From: Pseudomonas reactans
GTDB lineage: Bacteria; Pseudomonadota; Gammaproteobacteria; Pseudomonadales; Pseudomonadaceae
Direction: 5' to 3'
Assembly (NCBI RefSeq): GCF_013385825.1
Contig: NZ_JACAPG010000008.1
Span: forward strand, 248,001 to 312,000
Length of the DNA: 64,000 nucleotides
A program made the translations under genes and the position numbers. This document shows positions 17,478-26,104 of the stretch, piece by piece (the stretch's first letter is position 1; the number at the start of each line of letters is the position of its first letter). The notes under the pieces were generated by a model that was not told the origin of the DNA, made no database searches, and worked only from the letters and a program-made list of their open reading frames with translations.

Positions 17478-17560
17478 GAGCCAGCTTGCCGGCGATGGCG
17501 TCCAGTCAGCCCTGTATCTGTTGGCTGACACACCGCTATCGCTGGCAAGCCGGCTCCTAC
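17474..17560. repeat. REPIN, GTAGGAGCCGGC type
   Basis: GTAGGAGCCAGCTTGCCGGC pairs with GCTGGCAAGCCGGCTCCTAC. Its left end overlaps the last bases of the ATPase gene (the stop TAG is part of GTAGGAG), so the REPIN supplies that stop. Confidence 0.88.
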
Positions 17561-17576
17561 AAGGGTTGTGTGTGGC

Positions 17577-17993
17577 TTATTTCTTTAACAGGGCCGAGCA
17601 CGCCGCTTTGTAGGCTTCGTGCTGGTACTTGTTCAGTGTCGCGGGCAGATCAAAATTGTGCTTCTTGTTCTGCGCATTAATGGTCTGCGGCGACAGCAGC
17701 GTCACTTCAACACCGTCCAGCAACTGAAACACCCCTTCAATCTTGAACGTGGTCGGGCCGCCGGCGAATTCACCCTTCTTGCTGCGCTTCTTGATGGCGA
17801 TTCGGGTGATGCCGTTTTCCTGTACGAACGTTTTCACTTGAGCGGCGAAGGCTTTGACGTTGGCCGCTTCATCGTCGTCGTCCAGGGCGATTTTCTTGGT
17901 CGGCAGGGCAACGTGGCTCAGCGCCTGGTTGTCCAGGGAGGCGACGGCGATGATGGCTTCGCTGCCTTTGATTTCGATGCCGCAGGTTTTCAT
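17577..17993 (-). CDS. DUF3010 family protein
   Basis: This 138-aa protein starts MKTCGIEIKGSEAIIAVASLD and contains ITRIAIKKRSKKGEFAGGPTTFK, both typical of DUF3010. The N-terminal pattern of a beta strand with a conserved Gly-Ile-Glu suggests an RNase-H/actin-like fold, but no activity is established. AAGG lies before the ATG. It is convergent with the ATPase gene across a REPIN. Confidence 0.85.
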   Translation of the reverse strand: MKTCGIEIKGSEAIIAVASLDNQALSHVALPTKKIALDDDDEAANVKAFAAQVKTFVQENGITRIAIKKRSKKGEFAGGPTTFKIEGVFQLLDGVEVTLLSPQTINAQNKKHNFDLPATLNKYQHEAYKAACSALLKK

Positions 17994-18103
17994 GGTTTGG
18001 CCTTGAAGGAGGTGAGATGGCGCAGATGGTCGCTTACCTTTCGATGGGGGTCAAAGATGCTGCAAATCAGGTTAAGGACTTTTTGATATAAAGGGCTATA
18101 TAT

Positions 18104-18150
18104 TATCCGTTATAGGATTTTTCATCGTTTATTGGATAACCTGGTATCCA
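18104..18150. promoter_or_regulatory. Two HipB-type operator palindromes
   Basis: Site 1, TATCC-GTTATA-GGATT (18104-18119), and site 2, TGGATA-ACCTGG-TATCCA (18133-18150, perfect 6-bp arms), have centres 30 bp apart, about three helical turns. E. coli HipB binds TATCC-N8-GGATA, so both the sequence and the wish for repeated sites fit, though the spacing and arm order differ. Confidence 0.55.
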
Positions 18151-18210
18151 TTGTTTAATCTGATTATTTCGTGCCTGCTACACTTGGCAACACTCATTCG
18201 AGGTCGAACC

Positions 18211-18507
18211 ATGGCCCTTACTCATATTCTCTACGCCCCTGGCGAGATTGCCTTGCAGATCGCCGGTAATGCCAAGGCTTTGCGGCTGAGCAAAAACCTT
18301 TCTCGCCGAGCCTTGGCAGCCCAGTCCGGAGTGGCTGAATCCACACTCAAGCGGTTTGAAACGACCGGCAAGGTGTCACTGGATGCTTTGTTACTGATCG
18401 CGATGAGTCTGGGAGTAGGGGAGCAAATGGCGAATCTGTTCAGTGCACCGCCACCACTCAGTCTTCAGGAACTGAAAAGCCAAACCAGGCTGCGAGGACG
18501 TCGATGA
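18211..18507 (+). CDS. HipB-like antitoxin / XRE-family regulator
   Basis: The start MALTHILYAPGEIAL has GAGG upstream and gives 98 aa. An XRE/Cro helix-turn-helix is clear (NLSRRALAAQSGVAESTLKRF, about residues 32-51). It overlaps the start of the HipA-like gene by 4 nt (ATGA), a coupling typical of antitoxin-toxin pairs. It should neutralise the partner kinase and repress the operon through the upstream palindromes. Confidence 0.85.
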   Translation: MALTHILYAPGEIALQIAGNAKALRLSKNLSRRALAAQSGVAESTLKRFETTGKVSLDALLLIAMSLGVGEQMANLFSAPPPLSLQELKSQTRLRGRR

Positions 18508-19742
18508 AAAAAGTTTCTGCACTGCACGTGATGTTGCAGGGTTCACGAGTGGGAGAGCTGGTAGATGCGCCTGGCCGGGGCATTTATTTTTCGTATGATC
18601 CGAGTTGGCTGGCTAACGGCTTCAACCTGGCGCCGTTGTACATGGACTTTTCTTCCGCGCCTCAGTTGGCGGCAGACACCCTGATGTTTGGTGGCCTGCA
18701 AGGGGTGTTCAGCGATTCGCTGCCCGATGGTTGGGGGCTCTTGTTGATGGACCGTTTCTTTCGCACGCAATTGGGCATTGAGCGCCGCGCGATTGGCCCA
18801 TTGGACCGGCTCGCCTATATGGGTAATCGGGGTATGGGGGCGCTGGAGTACAAACCGGTGTTCGAAAAGGGGCCAGAGCAGCACGAACTTGACCTGGCCT
18901 CCCTTTACCAGGCTTCACAGGCGGTGCTGTCCGGTGAAGCGAAAGAGGTGATTGAATCACTGCGCCTCGCGGGTGGCTCCCCCGGGGGGGCACGTCCTAA
19001 GGCAGTCATTGGGCTTTCATCCGACAAGACGCAAGCTGTCTCTTCATTTGGTGAGATGCCGGAAGGTTATGAACACTGGTTGATCAAATTCCGTAGCCAG
19101 GAAGAGCATCGTGACAGTGGCGCTATCGAACAGGCCTACGCTATGACGGCCCGTATGGCGGGGGTCGAAATCTCTGACTCAGCGTTACTTGAGATAGAGA
19201 CAGCTACCGCAATAGAGCGGTTTTTCGTCACACGGCGTTTTGATCGCGTGGGTCTTACAAAGCGACATATGCTCACCGCCGCGGCGATTCTGTATGCCGA
19301 CTTCCGTATGCCGAGCCTGGATTATGGTGACCTGTTGCGCCTGACCTTCACCATCACCAAAAACGCCAGGGATGTAGAAAAAATGGCGCGGCTGATGGTG
19401 TTCAACGCGCTGGCCCACAACCGTGACGATCATGCAAAAAACTTCTCGTTCTTTGGCTCATCGGCAGGCTGGCAGATGGCGCCGGCCTACGACCTGACGT
19501 TTGCCAATACCAGCGGTCGGGGGAATGAGCACACCAGCGCTTTTGCAGGCGCAGGTCAGCCATCACGTACGGTAATCAAGAAGGTCTGTGCGCCCTTCAG
19601 CTTTCTTGAGCCTGACCTCTACATCGAGCAGACGTTGGAGGCCCTATCGCAGTGGAACCAGCATTGCGCTGACCTCAATATCGACAAAGCCCAGCGGGAT
19701 CGCGTGCAAATGGCCTTCAACTCAATCGGGAAAGCCTTCTAG
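18504..19742 (+). CDS. HipA-like Ser/Thr kinase toxin
   Basis: This 412-aa protein has an N-terminal HipA_N domain (about 1-110) and a kinase core. By alignment in mind with E. coli HipA, the catalytic Asp is D308 in NRDDHAKNFS, the metal-binding Asn is N313 and the DFG-like Asp is D330 in AYDLTFA; K195 in LIKF would hold ATP. The Gly-rich loop is LAGGSPGGARPK (156-166). All key residues are present, so it should be active; the target in this subgroup is not known. It lies in a patch of less regular codon use among catabolic genes. Confidence 0.87.
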   Translation: MKKVSALHVMLQGSRVGELVDAPGRGIYFSYDPSWLANGFNLAPLYMDFSSAPQLAADTLMFGGLQGVFSDSLPDGWGLLLMDRFFRTQLGIERRAIGPLDRLAYMGNRGMGALEYKPVFEKGPEQHELDLASLYQASQAVLSGEAKEVIESLRLAGGSPGGARPKAVIGLSSDKTQAVSSFGEMPEGYEHWLIKFRSQEEHRDSGAIEQAYAMTARMAGVEISDSALLEIETATAIERFFVTRRFDRVGLTKRHMLTAAAILYADFRMPSLDYGDLLRLTFTITKNARDVEKMARLMVFNALAHNRDDHAKNFSFFGSSAGWQMAPAYDLTFANTSGRGNEHTSAFAGAGQPSRTVIKKVCAPFSFLEPDLYIEQTLEALSQWNQHCADLNIDKAQRDRVQMAFNSIGKAF

Positions 19743-19745
19743 CCG

Positions 19746-20147
19746 TCACTCCTGCCCGATCGACTCCAAAAACTCCGACCGCTCATCACTCATCCGTGCC
19801 AAACAATCATTCTGCGCAATCGCATACGCCTTGGTGCCGTTCACCGCCGGGAAGGTGTCCACGGCGCAGTCGGCATCGCGTAACTTTTCCCACTTCTGCT
19901 GGGCATCCTTCAGACGAGCGGTAATGTCCGCCAGCTTGGTCTTGTCGCTGCCATAGGTGGAAGCCATGCGTTCCAGCAGGCCCTGATAGTTATCCTTGAG
20001 CAGTTGCTCGGCAGTCGTTTTGTTATAGGAGGCGCATTCCAGGGTTTGCTTGTCGTTTTCAATGCCGTCGCACGGCGTGCTGTCGGTGTCTTCGGCCGCG
20101 TGGACGCCGGTTGCGATGAGTGCCAAAGCCAGGAAAATCGATTTCAT
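19746..20147 (-). CDS. LprI-like (DUF1311) secreted protein
   Basis: This 133-aa protein has a signal peptide (MKSIFLALALIATGVHAAED). The mature part carries four Cys in the LprI-like pattern (STPCDG, LECAS, DADCAV, QNDCLARM), which probably form two disulfides in the periplasm. Some family members inhibit lysozyme. It is convergent with hipA, 3 bp away. Its role here is not evident. Confidence 0.85.
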   Translation of the reverse strand: MKSIFLALALIATGVHAAEDTDSTPCDGIENDKQTLECASYNKTTAEQLLKDNYQGLLERMASTYGSDKTKLADITARLKDAQQKWEKLRDADCAVDTFPAVNGTKAYAIAQNDCLARMSDERSEFLESIGQE

Positions 20148-20267
20148 TGCGCCGTCTCATATCAGGTGATGCGGGAATTCTGGCTCAAGCGTAAGACAAA
20201 GAACAGTCGCCAGTCAGACGCGTCATAGCAGCCTTTGTCGCGGATTGACGCTTTCGGCAATTCCCCT

Positions 20268-20292
20268 GTCGTTTTTGCACCCGGCTCTGTCG
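20268..20292 (+). promoter_or_regulatory. GTCG-N17-GTCG repeat upstream of the dgc operon
   Basis: GTCG at 20268-20271 and 20289-20292 are 21 bp apart, about 75 bp before the first gene. The spacer carries TGCACC as in the glyA site. It is a candidate GbdR site. Confidence 0.5.
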
Positions 20293-20366
20293 GCCCCTGG
20301 GCATATGCTGGCCCCAAAGCGCCGGCAGACGATTCGGCGCATGAATCGCCAATAAGGGGACGCCTG

Positions 20367-21344
20367 ATGAGCCCAGCCGAATTGCACGCCGACAGCATCG
20401 TTATCGACGGGCTGATTATTGCCAAGTGGAACCGCGACCTGTTCGAGGACATGCGCAAAGGCGGTCTCACTGCCGCCAACTGCACCGTGTCGGTGTGGGA
20501 AGGGTTCCAGGCCACCATCAACAATATCGTGGCCAGCCAGACCCTGATCCGTGAAAACAGCGACCTGGTGATCCCGGTGAAAACCACCGCCGACATCCGC
20601 CGCGCCAAGGAGCAGGGCAAGACCGGCATCATCTTCGGCTTCCAGAACGCCCATGCCTTTGAAGACCAGCTTGGCTATGTGGAGATCTTCAAGCAGCTCG
20701 GCGTCGGTGTGGTGCAGATGTGCTACAACACCCAGAACCTGGTCGGCACCGGTTGCTACGAACGTGATGGCGGCCTGTCGGGTTTCGGCCGTGAAATCGT
20801 TGCTGAGATGAACCGCGTCGGCATCATGTGCGACTTGTCCCACGTCGGCTCCAAAACCAGCGAAGAAGTCATCCTCGAATCGAAGAAACCGGTGTGCTAC
20901 TCCCACTGCCTGCCGTCCGGCCTTAAAGAGCACCCGCGCAACAAGTCCGATGAAGAGCTCAAGTTCATCGCCGACCACGGTGGTTTTGTCGGCGTGACCA
21001 TGTTCGCGCCGTTCCTGGCCAAAGGCATCGATTCGACCATCGACGACTACGCCGAAGCCATCGAATACACCATGAACATCGTCGGCGAAGACGCCATCGG
21101 CATCGGCACCGACTTCACCCAGGGCCATGGCCAGGATTTCTTCGAAATGCTGACCCATGACAAGGGCTACGCCCGCCGCCTGACCAGTTTCGGCAAGATC
21201 ATCAACCCGCTGGGCATCCGCACCGTGGGCGAATTCCCCAATCTCACCGAGACCCTGCTCAAGCGCGGCCACCCCGAGCGCGTGGTACGCAAGATCATGG
21301 GCGAAAACTGGGTCAACGTCTTGAAAGACGTCTGGGGCGAATAA
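20367..21344 (+). CDS. Dipeptidase-family (M19) protein lacking usual metal ligands
   Basis: The start MSPAELHADSIVIDGL has AAGGGGA upstream and gives 325 aa. The fold and several motifs match renal/membrane dipeptidases: DLSHVG (H159), CYSHC (H180) and IGTDF (D249). The first metal-site motif DGHND reads DGLII (14-18), and the bridging Glu position in GFEG-like context reads GFQNAH (Q93). A binuclear zinc site therefore looks incomplete. It opens the dgc operon and is conserved in P. aeruginosa at that place (PA5396 as I recall), so a non-peptidase role in dimethylglycine metabolism is plausible. Confidence 0.85.
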   Translation: MSPAELHADSIVIDGLIIAKWNRDLFEDMRKGGLTAANCTVSVWEGFQATINNIVASQTLIRENSDLVIPVKTTADIRRAKEQGKTGIIFGFQNAHAFEDQLGYVEIFKQLGVGVVQMCYNTQNLVGTGCYERDGGLSGFGREIVAEMNRVGIMCDLSHVGSKTSEEVILESKKPVCYSHCLPSGLKEHPRNKSDEELKFIADHGGFVGVTMFAPFLAKGIDSTIDDYAEAIEYTMNIVGEDAIGIGTDFTQGHGQDFFEMLTHDKGYARRLTSFGKIINPLGIRTVGEFPNLTETLLKRGHPERVVRKIMGENWVNVLKDVWGE

Positions 21345-21421
21345 GCCACCGCCAACGCATCTTTTCCCCCGGCCGTTCGCGCCGGGGGCATTAACAAGAA
21401 TTTTTCTGGAGTTAAGTTTCC

Positions 21422-21952
21422 ATGGCCAAGATCGCCCCGCAATTGCCTATCGAAGTCGACAGCGAAACCGGTGTCTGGACCTCCGACGCCCTGCCGATGC
21501 TGTACGTGCCGCGCCATTTCTTCGTCAACAACCACATCGGTATCGAAGAAGTACTGGGCGCCGATGCCTACGCTGAAATCCTCTACAAGGCCGGCTACAA
21601 GTCCGCCTGGCACTGGTGTGAAAAAGAAGCTGAATGCCACGGCCTGGAAGGCGTCGCGGTGTTTGAGCACTACATGAAGCGCCTGTCGCAACGGGGCTGG
21701 GGCCTGTTCAAGATCCAGGACATCGACCTCGACAAGGGCACCTGCAGCGTCAAGCTGGAACACTCCGCCTTTGTGTACGTGTACGGCAAGGTCGGGCGCA
21801 AAGTCGACTACATGTTCACTGGCTGGTTTGCCGGTGCCATGGATCAGATTCTGCAAGCGCGCGGCAGCCAGATCCGCACTGTCGCCGAACAAGTCTACGG
21901 AGGCTCCGAAGAGGGCCACGATGACGGCCTGTTCACCGTCAAGCCGTTGTAA
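21422..21952 (+). CDS. DUF5943 protein of the dgc operon
   Basis: This 176-aa cytoplasmic protein (MAKIAPQLPIEVDSE ...) has a V4R/heme-NO-binding-like feel in GYKSAWHWCEKEAECHGLEGV and FTGWFAGAMDQIL. CWH-type residues (W-H-W-C near 61-64, C near 69) could bind a cofactor or metal. It always seems to accompany dgcA in pseudomonads. The gene lies 15 bp before dgcA. No activity is known to me; an accessory role in dimethylglycine demethylation is inferred from context. Confidence 0.8.
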   Translation: MAKIAPQLPIEVDSETGVWTSDALPMLYVPRHFFVNNHIGIEEVLGADAYAEILYKAGYKSAWHWCEKEAECHGLEGVAVFEHYMKRLSQRGWGLFKIQDIDLDKGTCSVKLEHSAFVYVYGKVGRKVDYMFTGWFAGAMDQILQARGSQIRTVAEQVYGGSEEGHDDGLFTVKPL

Positions 21953-21967
21953 GCCGAGGACCGTGCC

Positions 21968-24028
21968 ATGGCTTTCGAAGCAATGTTCCAGCCGATCCAG
22001 ATCGGCAAACTGACCATCCGCAACCGCGTGCTCAGCACCGCCCACGCCGAGGTCTACGCGACCGACGGCGGCATGACCACTGACCGCTATGTGAAGTACT
22101 ACGAAGAGAAGGCCAAGGGCGGTATCGGCCTGGCGATCTGCGGCGGGTCCTCTGTTGTGGCTATCGACAGCCCGCAGGAATGGTGGAGTTCGGTCAACCT
22201 GTCCACCGACCGCATCATCCCGCACTTCCAGAACCTGGCCGACGCCATGCACAAGCATGGCGCCAAGATCATGATCCAGATTACCCACATGGGCCGTCGC
22301 TCGCGTTGGGACGGCTTCAACTGGCCGACGCTGATGTCGCCGTCCGGCGTGCGTGAGCCGGTGCACCGTGCGACCTGCAAGACCATCGAGCCGGAAGAAA
22401 TCTGGCGCGTGATCGGTAACTACGCCAGCGCCGCCAAACGTGCCAAGGCCGGTGGCCTGGACGGTGTGGAACTGTCCGCCGTGCACCAGCACATGATCGA
22501 CCAGTTCTGGAGCCCACGGGTCAACAAGCGTACCGACGAGTGGGGCGGCACCTTCGAAGGCCGCATGAAGTTCGGCCTGGAAGTATTGAAAGCCGTACGC
22601 GCCGAGGTCGGTGACGACTTCTGCGTAGGCATGCGCCTGTGCGGTGACGAGTTCCACCCGGACGGCCTGTCCCATGAAGACATGAAGCAGATCGCCAAGT
22701 ATTACGACGACACCGGCATGCTGGATTTCATCGGCGTGGTGGGCTCGGGTTGCGACACGCACAACACCCTGGCCAACGTGATCCCCAACATGAGTTATCC
22801 ACCGGAGCCGTTCCTGCATTTGGCGGCCGGCATCAAGGAAGTGGTCAAGGTTCCGGTGCTGCACGCGCAGAACATCAAGGACCCGAACCAGGCCACGCGC
22901 ATCCTCGAGGGCGGCTATGTGGACATGGTCGGCATGACCCGTGCGCACATCGCCGACCCGCACCTGATCGCCAAGATCAAGATGGGCCAGATCGACCAAA
23001 TCAAGCAGTGCGTCGGCGCCAACTACTGCATCGACCGCCAGTACCAAGGGTTGGACGTGCTGTGCATCCAGAACGCCGCGACCTCTCGTGAATACATGGG
23101 CGTGCCGCACATCATCGAAAAAACCACCGGCGTCAAACGCAAGGTGGTGGTGGTCGGTGCCGGCCCGGCCGGGATGGAGGCTGCACGCGTAGCGGCCGAG
23201 CGCGGCCATGACGTGACCCTGTTCGAAAAGAAAGAGTTTATCGGTGGGCAGATCACCACGGCGTCCAAGGCGCCGCAGCGTGACCAGATCGCCGGTATCA
23301 CCCGCTGGTACCAACTGGAACTGGCGCGGTTGAAGGTCGACCTGCGCCTGGGCGTGGCCGCCGATGCCGACACTATCCTGGACGTACGTCCGGATGTGGT
23401 GGTGCTGGCGGTAGGCGGACATCCGAACGTGGAACAGAACGAACACTGGGGCGCAGCCGAAGGCTTGGTGGTGAGCAGTTGGGACGTGCTCGACGGCAAA
23501 GTCGCGCCGGGCAAGAACGTGCTGGTGTACGACACCATCTGCGAATTCACCGGCATGTCGGTGGCGGATTTCCTCGCGGACAAAGGCAGCCAGGTTGAGA
23601 TCGTCACCGACGACATCAAGCCGGGCGTGGCCATCGGCGGTACGTCGTTCCCGACCTACTACCGCAGCATGTACCCGAAGGAAGTGATCATGACCGGCGA
23701 CATGATGCTGGAAAAGGTCTACCGCGAAGGCGACAAGCTGGTGGCGGTGCTGGAGAACGAATACACCGGCGCCAAAGAGGAGCGGGTGGTGGACCAGGTG
23801 GTCGTCGAGAACGGCGTGCGCCCGGATGAAGCCATCTACTACGCACTCAAGGAAGGCTCGCGCAACAAGGGCCAGATCGACGTCGAAGCCTTGTTCGCCA
23901 TCAAGCCGCAGCCGTGCCTGAGCGAGGCGGGTGATGGGTACTTGCTGTTCCGCATCGGTGACTGTGTGGCGCAGCGTAATACCCACGCTGCGATCTATGA
24001 CGCCCTGCGCTTGTGCAAGGATTTCTAG
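21968..24028 (+). CDS. dgcA: Dimethylglycine demethylase, flavin subunit DgcA
   Basis: This 686-aa protein has an OYE-type FMN TIM barrel (about 1-370) followed by a nucleotide-binding domain (VVVVGAGPAGMEAARVA, near 395), the plan of trimethylamine dehydrogenase and 2,4-dienoyl-CoA reductase. The Fe-S loop reads CVGANYC-x11-C (C348, A351, C354, C366), with Ala where TMADH has the second cluster Cys. With DgcB it removes a methyl group from dimethylglycine to give sarcosine. It is third in the operon; a REPIN separates it from dgcB. Confidence 0.93.
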   Translation: MAFEAMFQPIQIGKLTIRNRVLSTAHAEVYATDGGMTTDRYVKYYEEKAKGGIGLAICGGSSVVAIDSPQEWWSSVNLSTDRIIPHFQNLADAMHKHGAKIMIQITHMGRRSRWDGFNWPTLMSPSGVREPVHRATCKTIEPEEIWRVIGNYASAAKRAKAGGLDGVELSAVHQHMIDQFWSPRVNKRTDEWGGTFEGRMKFGLEVLKAVRAEVGDDFCVGMRLCGDEFHPDGLSHEDMKQIAKYYDDTGMLDFIGVVGSGCDTHNTLANVIPNMSYPPEPFLHLAAGIKEVVKVPVLHAQNIKDPNQATRILEGGYVDMVGMTRAHIADPHLIAKIKMGQIDQIKQCVGANYCIDRQYQGLDVLCIQNAATSREYMGVPHIIEKTTGVKRKVVVVGAGPAGMEAARVAAERGHDVTLFEKKEFIGGQITTASKAPQRDQIAGITRWYQLELARLKVDLRLGVAADADTILDVRPDVVVLAVGGHPNVEQNEHWGAAEGLVVSSWDVLDGKVAPGKNVLVYDTICEFTGMSVADFLADKGSQVEIVTDDIKPGVAIGGTSFPTYYRSMYPKEVIMTGDMMLEKVYREGDKLVAVLENEYTGAKEERVVDQVVVENGVRPDEAIYYALKEGSRNKGQIDVEALFAIKPQPCLSEAGDGYLLFRIGDCVAQRNTHAAIYDALRLCKDF

Positions 24029-24039
24029 GCAACCTTCCT

Positions 24040-24137
24040 GTAGGAGCGAGCTTGCTCGCGAAAAACGCCAGGACAACGTGTTCATCCAGGATGGACGCGT
24101 AATCGTTGACGACCTTCGCGAGCAAGCTCGCTCCTAC
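24040..24137. repeat. REPIN, GTAGGAGCGAGC type, inside the dgc operon
   Basis: Near-perfect inverted arms lie between the dgcA stop (24028) and the dgcB start (24161). It may stabilise upstream mRNA or tune dgcB output. Confidence 0.92.
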
Positions 24138-24160
24138 AGGAGCCTTGCGGGAGCTTCACC

Positions 24161-26104
24161 ATGTTGAACACCTTGCTGCCTATTCTCTTGTTCGCCGCCC
24201 TGGGCCTTGCCGTCCTCGGCACCCTGCGCCGGGTGAACATGTGGCGCCGTGGCCGCGCATCCAAGGTCGACCTTTTGGGCGGCTTGCTCGCCATGCCCAA
24301 ACGCTACATGGTCGACCTGCACCACGTGGTCGCCCGCGACAAATACATCGCCAACACCCACGTCGCCACCGCGCTGGGTTTTGTGCTGTCGGCGTTGCTC
24401 GCCATTCTGGTCCACGGCTTCGGCCTGCAGAATCGCATCCTTGGTTACGCCTTGCTGCTGGCCTCGGTGCTGATGTTTGTCGGCGCCACCTTCGTTTACC
24501 TGCGTCGTCGCAATCCGCCTGCACGTCTTTCGAAAGGCCCATGGATGCGCCTGCCGAAAAGCCTGATGGCGTTCTCGGTGAGTTTCTTCCTGGTGACCCT
24601 GCCGGTGGCCGGAATCCTCCCGGCGGACTTCGGCGGCTGGTTGCTCGCCGCGTTGCTCAGCGTGGGCGTGCTGTGGGGCGTGTCCGAGATGTTCTTCGGC
24701 ATGACCTGGGGCGGCCCGATGAAACACGCTTTCGCCGGTGCCTTGCACCTGGCCTGGCACCGTCGCGCCGAGCGCTTTGGCGGCGGCCGTTCCACCGGCT
24801 TGAAACCGCTGGACCTCAGCGATAAATCCGCGCCGCTGGGCGTGGAGAAACCCAAGGATTTCACCTGGAACCAACTGCTGGGTTTCGACGCCTGTGTGCA
24901 GTGCGGCAAGTGCGAAGCCGCGTGCCCGGCGTTCGCCGCTGGCCAGCCGCTGAACCCGAAAAAGCTGATCCAGGACATGGTGGTCGGCCTGGCCGGTGGC
25001 ACCGATGCCAAGTTCGCCGGTAGCCCCTATCCCGGCAAACCGGTGGGCGAACACAGCGGCAACCCGCATCAACCGATCGTCAACGGCCTGGTGGACGCCG
25101 AGACCCTGTGGTCCTGCACCACCTGCCGCGCTTGCGTGGAAGAGTGCCCGATGATGATCGAGCACGTGGACGCAATCGTCGACATGCGCCGCCACCTCAC
25201 CCTGGAAAAAGGCGCCACGCCGAACAAAGGCGCGGAAGTCCTGGAAAACCTGATCGCCACCGACAACCCGGGCGGTTTCGCACCGGGTGGTCGCCTGAAC
25301 TGGGCGGCAGACCTGAACCTGCCGCTGCTCAGCGAAAAAGGCAGCGCCGACGTGCTGTTCTGGGTCGGTGACGGTGCCTTTGACATGCGTAACCAACGTA
25401 CCCTGCGCGCCTTCGTCAAAGTGCTCAAAGCCGCCAAAGTCGACTTCGCGGTGCTGGGCCTGGAAGAGCGTGACAGCGGCGACGTGGCCCGTCGTCTTGG
25501 CGATGAAGCGACCTTCCAGTTGCTGGCTTCGCGCAATATTCAGACTCTGGCCAAATACAGCTTCAAGCGCATCGTCACCTGCGATCCGCACAGCTTCCAT
25601 GTGCTGAAAAACGAATACGGCGCCTTCAACGGCAACTACCTGGTGCAGCACCACAGTACGTTCATGGCCGAGTTGATCGGCGAAGGCGCGCTGAACCTAG
25701 GCCAGCACAAGGGCAACAGCGTGACCTATCACGACCCTTGCTACCTGGGCCGATACAACGGCGAGTACGAGGCGCCGCGCCAAGTGCTGCGGGCGTTGGG
25801 CATCGAGGTCAAGGAGATGCAACGCTCGGGCTTCCGTTCACGCTGCTGCGGTGGCGGGGGCGGTGCGCCGATCACCGACATTCCCGGAAAGCAACGTATC
25901 CCGGATATGCGCATGGACGACATCCGCGAAACCGGCGCCGAGCTGGTGGCGGTGGGTTGCCCGCAATGCACGGCGATGCTCGAAGGCGTGGTTGAGCCGC
26001 GTCCACTGATCAAGGACATCGCCGAACTGGTGGCCGACGCCTTGCTGGAAGACGCCGCACCGGCCAAAACCCCTATCAAGCGTGAACCTGCGGAGGTGCA
26101 CTAA
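24161..26104 (+). CDS. dgcB: Dimethylglycine demethylase, Fe-S membrane subunit DgcB
   Basis: This 647-aa protein has N-terminal membrane helices (about residues 1-190), two 4Fe-4S motifs (CVQCGKCEAACP; CTTCRACVEECP) and C-terminal CCG domains (HDPCYLGRYNGEYEAPR; RSRCCGGGGGAP). This is the layout of heterodisulfide-reductase-like electron carriers. It should pass electrons from DgcA or the ETF to the quinone pool at the inner membrane. Its stop overlaps the ETF-alpha start (TAATG). Confidence 0.92.
   Translation: MLNTLLPILLFAALGLAVLGTLRRVNMWRRGRASKVDLLGGLLAMPKRYMVDLHHVVARDKYIANTHVATALGFVLSALLAILVHGFGLQNRILGYALLLASVLMFVGATFVYLRRRNPPARLSKGPWMRLPKSLMAFSVSFFLVTLPVAGILPADFGGWLLAALLSVGVLWGVSEMFFGMTWGGPMKHAFAGALHLAWHRRAERFGGGRSTGLKPLDLSDKSAPLGVEKPKDFTWNQLLGFDACVQCGKCEAACPAFAAGQPLNPKKLIQDMVVGLAGGTDAKFAGSPYPGKPVGEHSGNPHQPIVNGLVDAETLWSCTTCRACVEECPMMIEHVDAIVDMRRHLTLEKGATPNKGAEVLENLIATDNPGGFAPGGRLNWAADLNLPLLSEKGSADVLFWVGDGAFDMRNQRTLRAFVKVLKAAKVDFAVLGLEERDSGDVARRLGDEATFQLLASRNIQTLAKYSFKRIVTCDPHSFHVLKNEYGAFNGNYLVQHHSTFMAELIGEGALNLGQHKGNSVTYHDPCYLGRYNGEYEAPRQVLRALGIEVKEMQRSGFRSRCCGGGGGAPITDIPGKQRIPDMRMDDIRETGAELVAVGCPQCTAMLEGVVEPRPLIKDIAELVADALLEDAAPAKTPIKREPAEVH

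Noticed and set aside
21167..24085. 972-codon minus-strand reading over dgcA
   Set aside because: Antisense shadow with low-complexity His/Val/Asp composition and no recognisable motif. The plus strand has intact DUF5943 and dgcA genes.
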